NCBI RefSeq assembly: GCF_041359055.1
Contig: NZ_JBGJKZ010000002.1
Location: 636,373 to 700,372, forward strand
Source of the DNA: Paenalcaligenes hominis_A
GTDB taxonomy: Bacteria; Pseudomonadota; Gammaproteobacteria; Burkholderiales; Burkholderiaceae_B
DNA: 64,000 nucleotides
Direction of reading: 5' to 3'
Below, one piece after another: positions 36,620-45,600 of this stretch (positions are counted from its first letter, which is position 1; every line of letters starts with the position of its first letter). The notes beneath the pieces were generated by a model. It was not told the origin of the DNA, searched no databases, and worked only from the letters and a program-made list of their open reading frames with translations. Both the position numbers and the translations under genes were made by a program.

Positions 36620-38345
36620 TCCCGCTTCTTGGTGGCATGATCTAATGGCATTAATCATTTGCTCCCGCCTCTTAAATATCATGATCCAACGACATTAACC
36701 GTTTGCTCTCGCCCCCACCTCAGACTAACGCTCTCACTAGGCAGTGCTCGCTCACTACGCTCGCTCCGCGCTGAACCGTTCGATCGTTAGTCTGAGTTGG
36801 GCTGAGATGAGTAAAGACGGACTGGGGGAGTTGCTTTAGGGGTGATTGCTTTAGAACCCACTTCTTTAAGAGTGCTTGCTTTAGATAAGGCCGAGGTAAA
36901 GATAGGCTAAGAATGTCAGTTGGTTAAGGTAATTTTTAACACTAGTTGTGCTAATTGTTTTAGAGATGATGGATTTGCTGAAAGCTTGAAAAAGAAAAAC
37001 CTGTGCTGCACCACAGCCTTTCCTAGGCGTGCGTCATAAACAGCTATGAGCGATTCAGCGCGGAGCGAGCGCAGCGAGTGAGCACTGCCTAGCGAATGGC
37101 TGATTATGAAAGCGCGCCAAAGAAATGGTTTAACTCTTTACTTTTATCTAGCGAATAACCGATTATGAAAATGCGTCAAAAGAACGTTTTTGCTCCGCTA
37201 AATACTCCAGAGTGCGACGAGTCAAAGAAAGGTCTGATAGTAGCGTCAAATTCTTATTACTTTAAATCTGACCTGTTCAACCGTTTGCTCTTGCTCCCTA
37301 TGCTTTTACAGCGTTACATCATAAAGCCTGCATTCGTTTGCTCCCGCATCCCCCCTCAGTCTAACGCCCTCACTAGGCAGTGCTCGCTCACTACGCTCGC
37401 TCCGCGCTGAACCGTTCGATCGTTAGTCTGAGTTGGGTTGAGGTGAGTAAAGGCGGACTGGGGAAGTTGTTTTAGAAGTGATTGCTTTAGAACCTACTTC
37501 TTTAAGAGTGCTTGTTTTCAATAAGGCCGAGGTAAAGATAGGCTAAGAATGTCAGTTGGTTAAGGTAATTTTTAACACTAGTTGTGCTAATTGTTTTAGA
37601 GATGATGGATTTGTTCAAATCTTGAAAAAGAAAAACCTATGTATGCTAAACATAACCTCCCTTAGGCGTGCGTCATAAACAGCTATGAGCGATTCAGCGC
37701 GGAGCGAGTGAAACGAGTGAGCACTGCCTAGCGAGTGGCTGTTTATGAAAGCGCGCCAAAAGAACGTTTTTGCTCCGCTAAATACTCCAGAGTGCGACGA
37801 ATCAAAGAAAGGTCTGATAGCTGCTTTAAACTCTTTCTATTTTGAGTTTAAAGTGTTTATTCATTTGCTATTGCCCCTTATGCTTTTACAGCGTTACATC
37901 ATAAAGCCTGCATTCGTTTGCTCCCGCATCCCCCCTCAGTCTAACGCTCTCACTAGGCAGTGCTCGCTCACTGCGTTCGCTCCGCGCTGAACCGTTCGAT
38001 CGTTAGTCTAAGGTGGGCTGAGGTGAGTAAAGACGGACTGGGGAAGTTGTTTTAGAAGTGACTGATGTAAGGATGAGCTGAAAATACCAGTGGATTGAGG
38101 TGGTTTTTTAGAAATGGGGATTTTTTTGGTGGTGGATTTGCTAAGGGCTTAATAAAAGAAAAACCTGTGCTAAACATAATCTCTCCTAGGCGTGCGTCAT
38201 AAACAGCTATGAGCGATTCAGCGCGGAGCGAGCGCAGCGAGTGAGCACTGCCTAGCGAGTGGCTGTTTATGAAAGCGCGCCAAAGAAATGGTTTAACTCT
38301 TTGCTTTTATCTAGCGAATAACCGATTATGAAAATGCGTCAAAAG
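36620..38345. repeat. Repeat cluster 2: three B/A inverted-repeat pairs
   Basis: Same two modules as cluster 1 but inverted in order and orientation. B copies at 36719-36798, 37353-37437 and 37934-38010; A copies at 37022-37109, 37662-37748 and 38185-38271; half A modules near 37148 and 38313. The first B has perfect 12-bp arms (36719-36730 with 36785-36796). The second A has perfect 10-bp arms (37674-37683 with 37738-37747). Long spacer words recur in every unit (for example CATAAAGCCTGCATTC and GATAGGCTAAGAATGTCAG) and are also found, reversed, in cluster 1. Two short frames starting MK(M/A)RQKNVFAPLN are part of the repeat and not convincing genes. Confidence 0.9.
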
Positions 38346-38458
38346 AACGGTTTAACTCCTCACTCCCATTTTGTGAACGGTTGTTTATAAATGAGGAACG
38401 CTTTAACTTTCAGCCTCAGCTTTGCAAACGACTGGCTATAAAAGCACGCCAAAAAGAA

Positions 38459-39637
38459 TCAAGTTGCTTGGGTAGAAGTAGCTGGAGAAAGAGTGCTGAG
38501 TAAATACTCCATAAGCTCTTTAACAGGAGCAATCCGCTTGCCTAGTGGTAGTGCTTCAGAGCCGCGGAAAAAGAGACCGCGGGCGACGTCGCCAACGAGC
38601 GCATAGGCCAGTTGACGATCAATGCAAAACTGGCCGCTTTTAGCAACACCATCGCGTAAACCACAAAAAGCAAGACAATCAAAACCCTCAGAGCACTCGC
38701 GCTCTTTGGCGACTTGTTGCAATTTGGATTCCTTGTGTAGGTACGCATCCAGCCAAGGCGTGCGGACGGCGCGCGCGGGCAGGCCGGCTACACTCATAAA
38801 CGTAACAATATCCTCAGGTTCAGCGTCTACTAAGACCTGTTTAAAGTTAGGGTGTGCATCGCCCTCTTCGGTCACTGCAAATGCACTACCTAGTTGTACT
38901 GCGCTGGCACCTAAATCCAAAAGCTGTTGAACTTGGTGCGGGTCACTAATCCCTCCGGCTACAATTAAAGGAATCGGTGCAATGCCAAGCTTTTCAAATA
39001 CGGCGAGAGTTTCTTTAATAGCAATTTCAAATTGGTAATTAGGGCTATCCATTTGCTCAACATTCGCCAAGCCAAGGTGGCCTGCTGCAAATTTGGGGTT
39101 TTCAATAACGATGGCGTCGGGTAGGCGATTTTTGCGTAGCCATTTACGCAGCACCAGCTGTATACCACGGGCATCCGAGAGAATAGGTATCAGGGCCACA
39201 TCCGGAAAATCCTCTGTCAGCTCTGGCAAGTCCAGCGGCAAACCTGCACCAACCACAATGGCATCTGCACCGCTTTGGCAAGCTTGGCGCACGTATTCCG
39301 GATACGCTTCAACGGCTTTCATGATGTTAACGGCAATGGCACCCTGTCCTGCAGCGAGCACTTTGGCCGCTTTAATTTCACGGTCTAGTGCTAGCAGGTT
39401 GCACGCATTGATGTTGGCTTTGCTGCTGTCGTCATTCGAGCGTTGCATGAGATCGGGGTGGTGACGACGCAAGTCCACACTTGAAATGGTGCCCATGCCA
39501 CCCAGTTTAGCGACGGAGCCGGCCAAACGGTGCGCAGAAATACCCACACCCATCCCACCTTGAACGACGGGCAAGATTGACTTGTTTTTGATAGTGAAGC
39601 GTTGTGTTTGTAAAGTGTGCACCGCAATGTCCTTCAT
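38459..39637 (-). CDS. Nitronate monooxygenase family flavoprotein
   Basis: 392-residue TIM-barrel FMN enzyme of the nitronate monooxygenase (2-nitropropane dioxygenase) family, with QGGMGVGISAHRLA at the N-terminus, GADAIVVGAGLPLDLP, IVAGGISDPHQVQQLLDLGASAVQLGSAF as family-like segments (FMN phosphate binding by the AGGI and QLGSAF parts), and a cysteine-containing C-terminal region (RECSEGFDCLAFC). The physiological substrate is not deducible. FabK-type enoyl-ACP reductases are related but usually shorter. The ATG at 39637 is chosen over a TTG one codon upstream. Repeat cluster 2 lies just past its 3' end. Confidence 0.82.
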   Translation of the reverse strand: MKDIAVHTLQTQRFTIKNKSILPVVQGGMGVGISAHRLAGSVAKLGGMGTISSVDLRRHHPDLMQRSNDDSSKANINACNLLALDREIKAAKVLAAGQGAIAVNIMKAVEAYPEYVRQACQSGADAIVVGAGLPLDLPELTEDFPDVALIPILSDARGIQLVLRKWLRKNRLPDAIVIENPKFAAGHLGLANVEQMDSPNYQFEIAIKETLAVFEKLGIAPIPLIVAGGISDPHQVQQLLDLGASAVQLGSAFAVTEEGDAHPNFKQVLVDAEPEDIVTFMSVAGLPARAVRTPWLDAYLHKESKLQQVAKERECSEGFDCLAFCGLRDGVAKSGQFCIDRQLAYALVGDVARGLFFRGSEALPLGKRIAPVKELMEYLLSTLSPATSTQAT

Positions 39638-39682
39638 CAATTACTGAAACATGTGAAGAACTACTATGCCTAGAAAAAACAA

Positions 39683-39712
39683 CAGCGACCTTAATTTGCA
39701 TCAAGGTCGCTG
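39683..39712 (-). terminator. Intrinsic terminator after pyrB
   Basis: 10-bp stem CAGCGACCTT/AAGGTCGCTG with a 10-base loop. Minus-strand reading gives TTGTTTTTTC after it. Confidence 0.8.
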
Positions 39713-39741
39713 CATTTAATTCGAACTAGAGTCCTGCTTAA

Positions 39742-41034
39742 CTAGTACATGCCATGAAAAACGGCGTCTTCGGGGCCAATGTGAGAGGGAGGGCTCCAAG
39801 TTACATCGCGCATAGAGTGTTGAACCAAGTTCTCTACCCCTAGCAGCACTGCAAAAATAGCCATACGTACTGGAATGCCGTTATCTGCTTGGCGGAAAAT
39901 AGCTAAGCGCGGGTCGTGATTAAGATCCACACTTAGATCGTGCGCGTCTTCACGGCTATCACGCGGTAAAGGGTGCATAATAATGACGTCCTCTTTGCCA
40001 TAAGTATCAAGCAGCGCTTTATTAATTTGAAAATCAGCGCTGTAGCCTTCGAGCTGCTCGTCACTAAAACGCTCTTTTTGTACGCGAGTGGCGTAGATGA
40101 CGTCTGCGCCTTTGATCTCTGTCATAGTATGGGCTTGCTCAATAACATGATTTCCACGCTGCGCTACGTGTTCGATGATGTCTTGGGGCATTTCCAAACC
40201 GGGTGGCGAAATCAAAGTGAATTTCAAGCCCTTGTATAAGGACAGCATTTTCATTAATGAATGCACGGTACGGCCGTATTTAAGATCGCCTGTAATGGCA
40301 ATATGCGAGCCATCAAGCAGCTTTCCTAAGCGTGAGAACTCGGTCAAGATAGTGTAGAGATCGAGCAGTGCCTGACTAGGGTGCTCACCAGCCCCATCAC
40401 CGCCATTGACTACAGGAATATTGGTGGCTGCTGCAAACTCGGCCACTGAACCTTGTTCGGGGTGGCGGATAACCATGGCATCCACATAACCACTCATGAC
40501 CCGACTGGTGTCGTAAATGGACTCGCCTTTAGCCATGGAGGAAAACGTAAAACCGGTGGTGTCACACACAGAACCGCCTAAACGGCAAAAAGCGGCACCA
40601 AAACTGACTCTAGTGCGCGTGCTGGCCTCGAAAAACAAGTTACCCAATACCGCACCCTCGAGCACACGCGACACCTTTTGGCGGCGTGCAATAGGCTGCA
40701 TCATATCCGCAATGCGTACAAGTTCTTCGACGGATTCGCGGGTAAATTGCTCAACAGAGAGTAGTTGGTGTTTGCCATGAATAGCAATACGGTCACGTAA
40801 TGGGCCTCGTTGATTATTTTGCGCATATTTTTCTAATAGGCTTTCGTTTTCAACGATTTCAGTCACAAAACGCTGTACGACTTCAGGCATACCGCGGAAT
40901 TCTTGGGACCCTTCGGGAAGTAGCCATGTATCGAGTGCGCGACGTTTAACCCCAATACGCGCCGCAAATACGTCGCGTGTTAAATTCAAGCGACGCATTG
41001 CATCGCGTAAAAAAACCTGTTGTGAGACAGCCAT
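39742..41034 (-). CDS. pyrB: Aspartate carbamoyltransferase with N-terminal HTH extension
   Basis: 430 residues, about 120 more than the E. coli catalytic chain. The catalytic part begins near residue 90, with FFEASTRTRVSF (carbamoyl phosphate loop), GDGAGEHPSQALLD, and HPLPRDSREDAHDL. The first 60 residues (LTRDVFAARIGVKRRALDTW) look like an XRE-type helix-turn-helix. Long PyrB of this kind is, to my knowledge, usual in Alcaligenaceae and related Betaproteobacteria; whether the extension binds DNA is not known. It catalyses the committed step of pyrimidine synthesis. No pyrI-like regulatory chain is seen nearby. Confidence 0.92.
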   Translation of the reverse strand: MAVSQQVFLRDAMRRLNLTRDVFAARIGVKRRALDTWLLPEGSQEFRGMPEVVQRFVTEIVENESLLEKYAQNNQRGPLRDRIAIHGKHQLLSVEQFTRESVEELVRIADMMQPIARRQKVSRVLEGAVLGNLFFEASTRTRVSFGAAFCRLGGSVCDTTGFTFSSMAKGESIYDTSRVMSGYVDAMVIRHPEQGSVAEFAAATNIPVVNGGDGAGEHPSQALLDLYTILTEFSRLGKLLDGSHIAITGDLKYGRTVHSLMKMLSLYKGLKFTLISPPGLEMPQDIIEHVAQRGNHVIEQAHTMTEIKGADVIYATRVQKERFSDEQLEGYSADFQINKALLDTYGKEDVIIMHPLPRDSREDAHDLSVDLNHDPRLAIFRQADNGIPVRMAIFAVLLGVENLVQHSMRDVTWSPPSHIGPEDAVFHGMY

Positions 41035-41136
41035 GAGTTGTATTCCTAATAAAACATACGCAATGCGTATATATTAAACCCAAATGCGCTTACAACCGGT
41101 TTTTTTATGCAAATGATAAAAAATTACGACAGTGCT

Positions 41137-41691
41137 TTACTGTGCGTCTTCACCAGCAATAATACGAGCAGCCATCATGGCGTTTTCACGTGAGCCGACC
41201 ATGAATATCAAGCGGCCTTCGGTGATGGGCTCAGAGTAGCCGGGAATAGCCAATAAGGTGCCATCTACCACCAACGCCAAACGCTTGTTCGGGTTTTGTT
41301 CGGTCAAGCGTGCCAAACGCTCTTTGGCTACTGTGTTTAGAGTTAATGCTAACAAGCCCTCGCCTGTTTCCGACGTGCCGGCCTCGACGGTGTCTAGGTC
41401 ATTGCGTGTTAGGAAGGCCTCGGGCTCTAGATACAGGACGTTGCTCTCGTCGATTTGAACCTCAGCCCAATCAGAGTGAGGTTGGGTATCGGCTAGGAAC
41501 ACCAATAAAGGGGCTGCCATTTGAGCCTCAGGTGCTTGGGTTGCATCGGTTGGGGATGCGGGTGTAGTTGCGGGGGCAGTGCCGTCTACTGGGGCCGATG
41601 TATCTGGAGTGGTAGGTGGAGTTTGACATGCAGCCAACGCCAATAATGCCACCGGAGCAAGTAAACGACTAACAAATTTTAATTTAGGCAT
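41137..41691 (-). CDS. Lipoprotein with SecD P1-head-like domain
   Basis: 184 residues. A lipoprotein signal peptide ends in LLALAAC (Cys22), followed by a Thr/Pro/Ala-rich linker (about 23-60). The C-terminal part (about 95-180) contains LALTLNTVAKERLARLTEQN, KRLALVVDGTLL and EPITEGRLIF, which resemble the periplasmic P1 head subdomain of SecD. It should sit anchored in a membrane facing the periplasm. No Sec genes are near. Function unknown; the SecD resemblance comes from the pattern only. Confidence 0.75.
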   Translation of the reverse strand: MPKLKFVSRLLAPVALLALAACQTPPTTPDTSAPVDGTAPATTPASPTDATQAPEAQMAAPLLVFLADTQPHSDWAEVQIDESNVLYLEPEAFLTRNDLDTVEAGTSETGEGLLALTLNTVAKERLARLTEQNPNKRLALVVDGTLLAIPGYSEPITEGRLIFMVGSRENAMMAARIIAGEDAQ

Positions 41692-42035
41692 AATTCAACA
41701 CCTTCCTCTTATGAAATAGCATTTTTAATGCAATAAGTGTAGCAACATCTTTAAAAGAGCTCTATGGCTGCTTATTAACTTAACAATTACTATCTATTTA
41801 AACGCGTATTTAGCTCACAAAATGTGTCAAATATTTGTAAATTATATCTATTGCTTATTTAAGTTAAAGCAACGTATAAAATTATTGCGCTTAGCTTGCT
41901 TTAAAGAATCTGCCTGACCCTTTAACAATGACTCCCTGCCCCCACATTGTTATTTATAAAACAAAGCAAACTACGCTTATTAACGCTAATCTATGAGCGC
42001 GCCCTTTGCTTTGCTTAATTAAGGAAAACCATACT
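41692..42035. other. AT-rich intergenic region, no gene seen
   Basis: 344 bases between a divergent pair (lipoprotein on minus, small hydrophobic protein on plus). Strongly AT-rich with a 7-bp hairpin AACAATG/CATTGTT near 41924-41951. It presumably holds promoters for both genes; no recognisable operator or RNA gene was found. Confidence 0.4.
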
Positions 42036-42527
42036 ATGCGCCCCACCACTCTTGCTGAACTCGACCAAGCCCGCCTACGCTGTCAAAAGTTGGTTTCGCG
42101 ACGCGCCCTCGTTTCTGCCGCAGCGGCAGTAGTACCTATTCCGGGCGTGGATGTCAGCACAGACGTGGCCATTTTGTTACAACTCATTCCAGCCATTAAT
42201 GAGGAATTTGGGTTAAGCCCAGCCCAAATCAATGACCTCACTCCCGAATTACAAAAAATTGTCATCGTGGGGGGTGCTAATTTTGGCGTAGGTCTGTTGG
42301 GAAAAATCATCACTCCTCAACTCGTCATTCAGGTGCTACAACGCATAGGCGTAAAAAAATTAGCGGGTAAATACGCCACCAAATACATACCCGTCGTCGG
42401 CTCAGTCATCGCATCTAGCATTAGTTATGCCGTGCTGCGCAAAGTTGGCAACCAACATATCAACGAGTGTTACGCTATGGCTAAACAGCTTATCGATGCC
42501 GACAGCACAGCCCTAACAACCCTGTAA
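42036..42527 (+). CDS. Small hydrophobic protein, DUF697-like
   Basis: 163 residues, start chosen at the ATG with AAGGAAAA ahead of it. Two glycine- or alanine-rich hydrophobic hairpins are visible (about 28-52, with VPIPGVDVSTDVAILLQLIP, and 80-95), and a third near 118-135 (IPVVGSVIASSISYAVL). The pattern resembles DUF697/YcjF-like membrane-associated domains often found next to or fused with GTPases. No GTPase is adjacent. I cannot assign a function. Confidence 0.6.
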   Translation: MRPTTLAELDQARLRCQKLVSRRALVSAAAAVVPIPGVDVSTDVAILLQLIPAINEEFGLSPAQINDLTPELQKIVIVGGANFGVGLLGKIITPQLVIQVLQRIGVKKLAGKYATKYIPVVGSVIASSISYAVLRKVGNQHINECYAMAKQLIDADSTALTTL

Positions 42528-42578
42528 AGTTTCAGGTAATGCTTTATTTTTAACTTAACCTTCTTTATCATTCTGAAC

Positions 42579-42597
42579 GATAATGATTATCATTATA
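42579..42597 (+). promoter_or_regulatory. Fur box upstream of TonB receptor
   Basis: GATAATGATTATCATTATA matches the 19-base Fur consensus GATAATGATAATCATTATC at 17 positions. It lies 27 bases before the receptor start codon, so it should repress this gene when iron is plentiful. Confidence 0.88.
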
Positions 42598-42623
42598 GTT
42601 TTGATTGATAACAAGGTTGATAC

Positions 42624-44645
42624 ATGAACTCACATCTCTCTCATAGAGGATGGCGGCTAAGCACGCTTTGCCTCGCCCTCTCCGCGGCTATTCCCCTAGC
42701 CCATGCCCAAAACAAATCAGAAAACGCCGTGTCCCAACTACAAAACATTGTGGTGACGGCTTCCGGTTTTGAACAACTGGTCGAAGATGCACCTGCCTCA
42801 ATTAGCGTGATCCCTCGCGAAGAGCTTGAGAAAAAAGCTTACCGTGATGTGACTGATGCTTTGCGTGACGTGCCCGGCGTAGTCGTTACTGGCGGTGGCA
42901 GCTCGAGCGATATTAGTATTCGCGGTATGGCGGCGGGTTACACACTGATTTTAATTGACGGTAAACGTGTTAACTCTCGTGAAACGCGTCCAAACAGCGA
43001 TAACGCAGGGATCGAACAGGGCTGGCTGCCTCCGATCGAGGCCATTGACCGCATTGAGGTGGTTCGTGGCCCCATGTCTTCATTATATGGCTCCGAAGCC
43101 ATGGGCGGTGTGGTTAATATCATTACACGCAAAATAGCCGACACGTGGACTGGGTCGTTGCGCACCGAAGCCACGCTGCAACAACACTCCGAGTCAGGCG
43201 ATATCTACCAAGGTAACTTTTATGTAGCTGGCCCCATCAAAGAAGGTCTGCTAGGCGTACAGATCTCTGGGCAAAAATCGCGTCGTAACGAAGACAAATT
43301 TCTACAGGGTTTCAACAAACAAGACACCCAATCCGGCAACATTAAATTTACTTTGACTCCTTCGGAAAACCACGACCTAATCGCCGAGGTCGGCCGCACC
43401 GATCAAAAACGCATTTCAACCCCAGGCAAAACCATTGCCCTGGAAACATGCGGTCGCAATGGCTGCACCCCTAACGAGGCCTCAGAGAGCAAGTACACAC
43501 GCGACAGCTATGCTCTGACCCACAAAGGGCGCTACGGTAACCTGCAGTCAGAATCCTACATACAACAAGACCGCAACAAAAACCCAGGGCGTAACATGTT
43601 CATTAAGAACACCGAACTGAATTCGCAATGGAATACCATGTTGGGCAACCACCATGTCACCTTTGGGGCACAGTACCTGAGTGAAAAACTGGAAGATCAC
43701 GGCAACCAATACAAGCCCGAAGTCAGTGATTTATCTCGATACCAGTGGGCAGCTTATGCCGAGGACGAGTGGGAGCTACACCCTAGTTTTAGCTTAACCA
43801 GCGGATTGCGCCTGACTCACGATGAAAACTACGGCAATCACTGGACCCCTCGTTTATACGGGGTGTGGCACGCCAGCGATGAGCTTAGCGTCAAAGCGGG
43901 TGTATCGACTGGTTTTAAAGCTCCTAGCTTACGGGCTGCCGTAGCAGACTGGGGACAAATTACTGGTGGCGGTGGTGGAGTACCTGCCGTGATTGTAGGA
44001 AACCCCGATCTCAAGCCCGAAAAAAGTATCAGCCAAGAAATTGGTTTTATTTGGGATAACCGCGAAAACCTAAACCTAGGCTTAACCTTTTTTAATACCC
44101 AATTTAAAGACAAGATTTCCGAAGTACGCCGTTGCACCGACCCCGATGGACTTCCCACTTGCCATGTCACACCAGGCGACCAAGGCTATAAATTCATCAG
44201 TGATCGCGTCAACGTAGATAAAGCTGTTATGCGTGGTATTGAAGCCGTTGCCAGCTGGAATATTACTGACGACCTGCTATTAAGCAGCAACTACACCTTT
44301 ACGCATTCAAAACAAAAAAGCGGAGACTTTAGCGGTAGACCGTTAAACAAAATGCCTAAACACATGTTCAACACTACCTTAGACTGGGATTACAGCCCAG
44401 AGCTAAACCTATGGACTCGTGTTAATTTCCGCGGCAAAAGCTCAGACTATTTAAGCCGAACTTCGATGAGCGAAGGCACCCCATCATTCACCTTCGTGGA
44501 TATGGGCTTGGGCTATAAAATTAGCAAAAACACAAACGTGGGTGTGGGGATTTACAACGTGTTTGACAAACGCGTAACCAACGAAACGCACGGAGCTGTT
44601 TATGATGGTCGTCGTTATTGGGCCCAGCTCACCGTTGGTTTTTAA
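42624..44645 (+). CDS. TonB-dependent siderophore receptor
   Basis: 673-residue outer-membrane receptor. A signal peptide ends near AHAQ (residue 29). The plug domain (about 38-160) has the TonB-box-like region NIVVTASG, VPGVVVTGGGSSSDISIRGM, and RIEVVRGPMSSLYGSEAMGG. The barrel ends in an aromatic residue (QLTVGF). A cysteine pair lies in an extracellular loop (ETCGRNGCTPN). The whole resembles FepA/CirA/BfeA-type catecholate receptors, so iron-catecholate uptake is likely, with the Fur box as support. No periplasmic or ABC uptake genes are adjacent. Confidence 0.9.
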   Translation: MNSHLSHRGWRLSTLCLALSAAIPLAHAQNKSENAVSQLQNIVVTASGFEQLVEDAPASISVIPREELEKKAYRDVTDALRDVPGVVVTGGGSSSDISIRGMAAGYTLILIDGKRVNSRETRPNSDNAGIEQGWLPPIEAIDRIEVVRGPMSSLYGSEAMGGVVNIITRKIADTWTGSLRTEATLQQHSESGDIYQGNFYVAGPIKEGLLGVQISGQKSRRNEDKFLQGFNKQDTQSGNIKFTLTPSENHDLIAEVGRTDQKRISTPGKTIALETCGRNGCTPNEASESKYTRDSYALTHKGRYGNLQSESYIQQDRNKNPGRNMFIKNTELNSQWNTMLGNHHVTFGAQYLSEKLEDHGNQYKPEVSDLSRYQWAAYAEDEWELHPSFSLTSGLRLTHDENYGNHWTPRLYGVWHASDELSVKAGVSTGFKAPSLRAAVADWGQITGGGGGVPAVIVGNPDLKPEKSISQEIGFIWDNRENLNLGLTFFNTQFKDKISEVRRCTDPDGLPTCHVTPGDQGYKFISDRVNVDKAVMRGIEAVASWNITDDLLLSSNYTFTHSKQKSGDFSGRPLNKMPKHMFNTTLDWDYSPELNLWTRVNFRGKSSDYLSRTSMSEGTPSFTFVDMGLGYKISKNTNVGVGIYNVFDKRVTNETHGAVYDGRRYWAQLTVGF

Positions 44646-44677
44646 CACCTCGGTGACCTGAGCTAAAACGGGGCTGT

Positions 44678-45436
44678 TTATACAGCCAGATCCGTGTTAA
44701 AGGCGGCAGCTGGCAAATGCTGAGCTGCTGCCTCATCCACCAAAATACGCACATTGGAGTGCTTTTTCAAAATAGACGCAGGCAACGATTCATCAACCCC
44801 ACTGTGGTAGAGCTCTGCCATAATTTGCGCTTTATTTTCACCTGTAGCCAACAACAAGATTTGCTTGGCTTGCATAATATCCCCTAAACCCAACGTAATG
44901 GCTTGGGTTGGCATTTGGGACTTGTCTGCAAAAAAACGGCTGTTATCAAGCCGTGTTTGTGGCGAAAGGTCCACAACATGCACTTGACTATCAAACGACG
45001 TGCCAGGTTCGTTAAACCCAATATGACCATTGGTGCCAATCCCCAACAACTGCCAGTCGATGCCGCCTAGCTGTTGAATTAAATCATGGTAGTGCGCACA
45101 TTGCTCGTCTAAGCTGTCACATAGCCCATCGGGTAAATGAACCCGCTTGGGATTAAAAGGCACCAAACCGAATAGTTCTTGTTGCATATAGTAATGATAA
45201 CTTTGCGGATGTTCTGCACCTAAACCAATATACTCATCTAAATTGAACGTAGACAGCTGATCTAGGTTGAGCTGCTGCTGGCGTGCCTGACGCACAAATT
45301 CATCGTAGATGGGCTCCATGGTGCTGCCTGTGGCTAGGCCTAATACAGCCTTAGGATTGCGTTGAATTAAGGCAACCCATTCAGCAGTCACATAGTCGGC
45401 TATGGCTTGGGGGCTAGTAAAGCGATAGAACATCAT
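44678..45436 (-). CDS. nagB: Glucosamine-6-phosphate deaminase
   Basis: About 252 residues, converting glucosamine-6-phosphate to fructose-6-phosphate and ammonia. Family segments are LGLATGSTMEPIYDEF, FNLDEYIGLG (catalytic Asp) and GIGTNGHIGFNEPG (catalytic His and Glu). The start is taken at the paired ATG codons (45436 or 45433); a 10-codon longer frame is unlikely. No other nag gene is in the window. It is convergent with the TonB receptor and divergent from the polyketide synthase. Confidence 0.92.
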   Translation of the reverse strand: MMFYRFTSPQAIADYVTAEWVALIQRNPKAVLGLATGSTMEPIYDEFVRQARQQQLNLDQLSTFNLDEYIGLGAEHPQSYHYYMQQELFGLVPFNPKRVHLPDGLCDSLDEQCAHYHDLIQQLGGIDWQLLGIGTNGHIGFNEPGTSFDSQVHVVDLSPQTRLDNSRFFADKSQMPTQAITLGLGDIMQAKQILLLATGENKAQIMAELYHSGVDESLPASILKKHSNVRILVDEAAAQHLPAAAFNTDLAV

Positions 45437-45600
45437 TCGTTTCGGTCTATGATTAAGAATAAACACGTATTATTAATCAAAACTTCGTTACCGTGTGTGT
45501 TTTTATCTAGCCATACATTAATTACTTAGCTCTATTAAATGTGCAATAATGTTAGGTTCGCCCAATTAGCGTTTGTTATAGATAAATTAAATAAGTAAAC

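Noticed and set aside
38459..39637. FabK-type enoyl-ACP reductase
   Set aside because: The fold is shared, but the length and the C-terminal cysteine-rich part fit nitronate monooxygenase-like proteins better, and no fatty-acid synthesis genes are adjacent.
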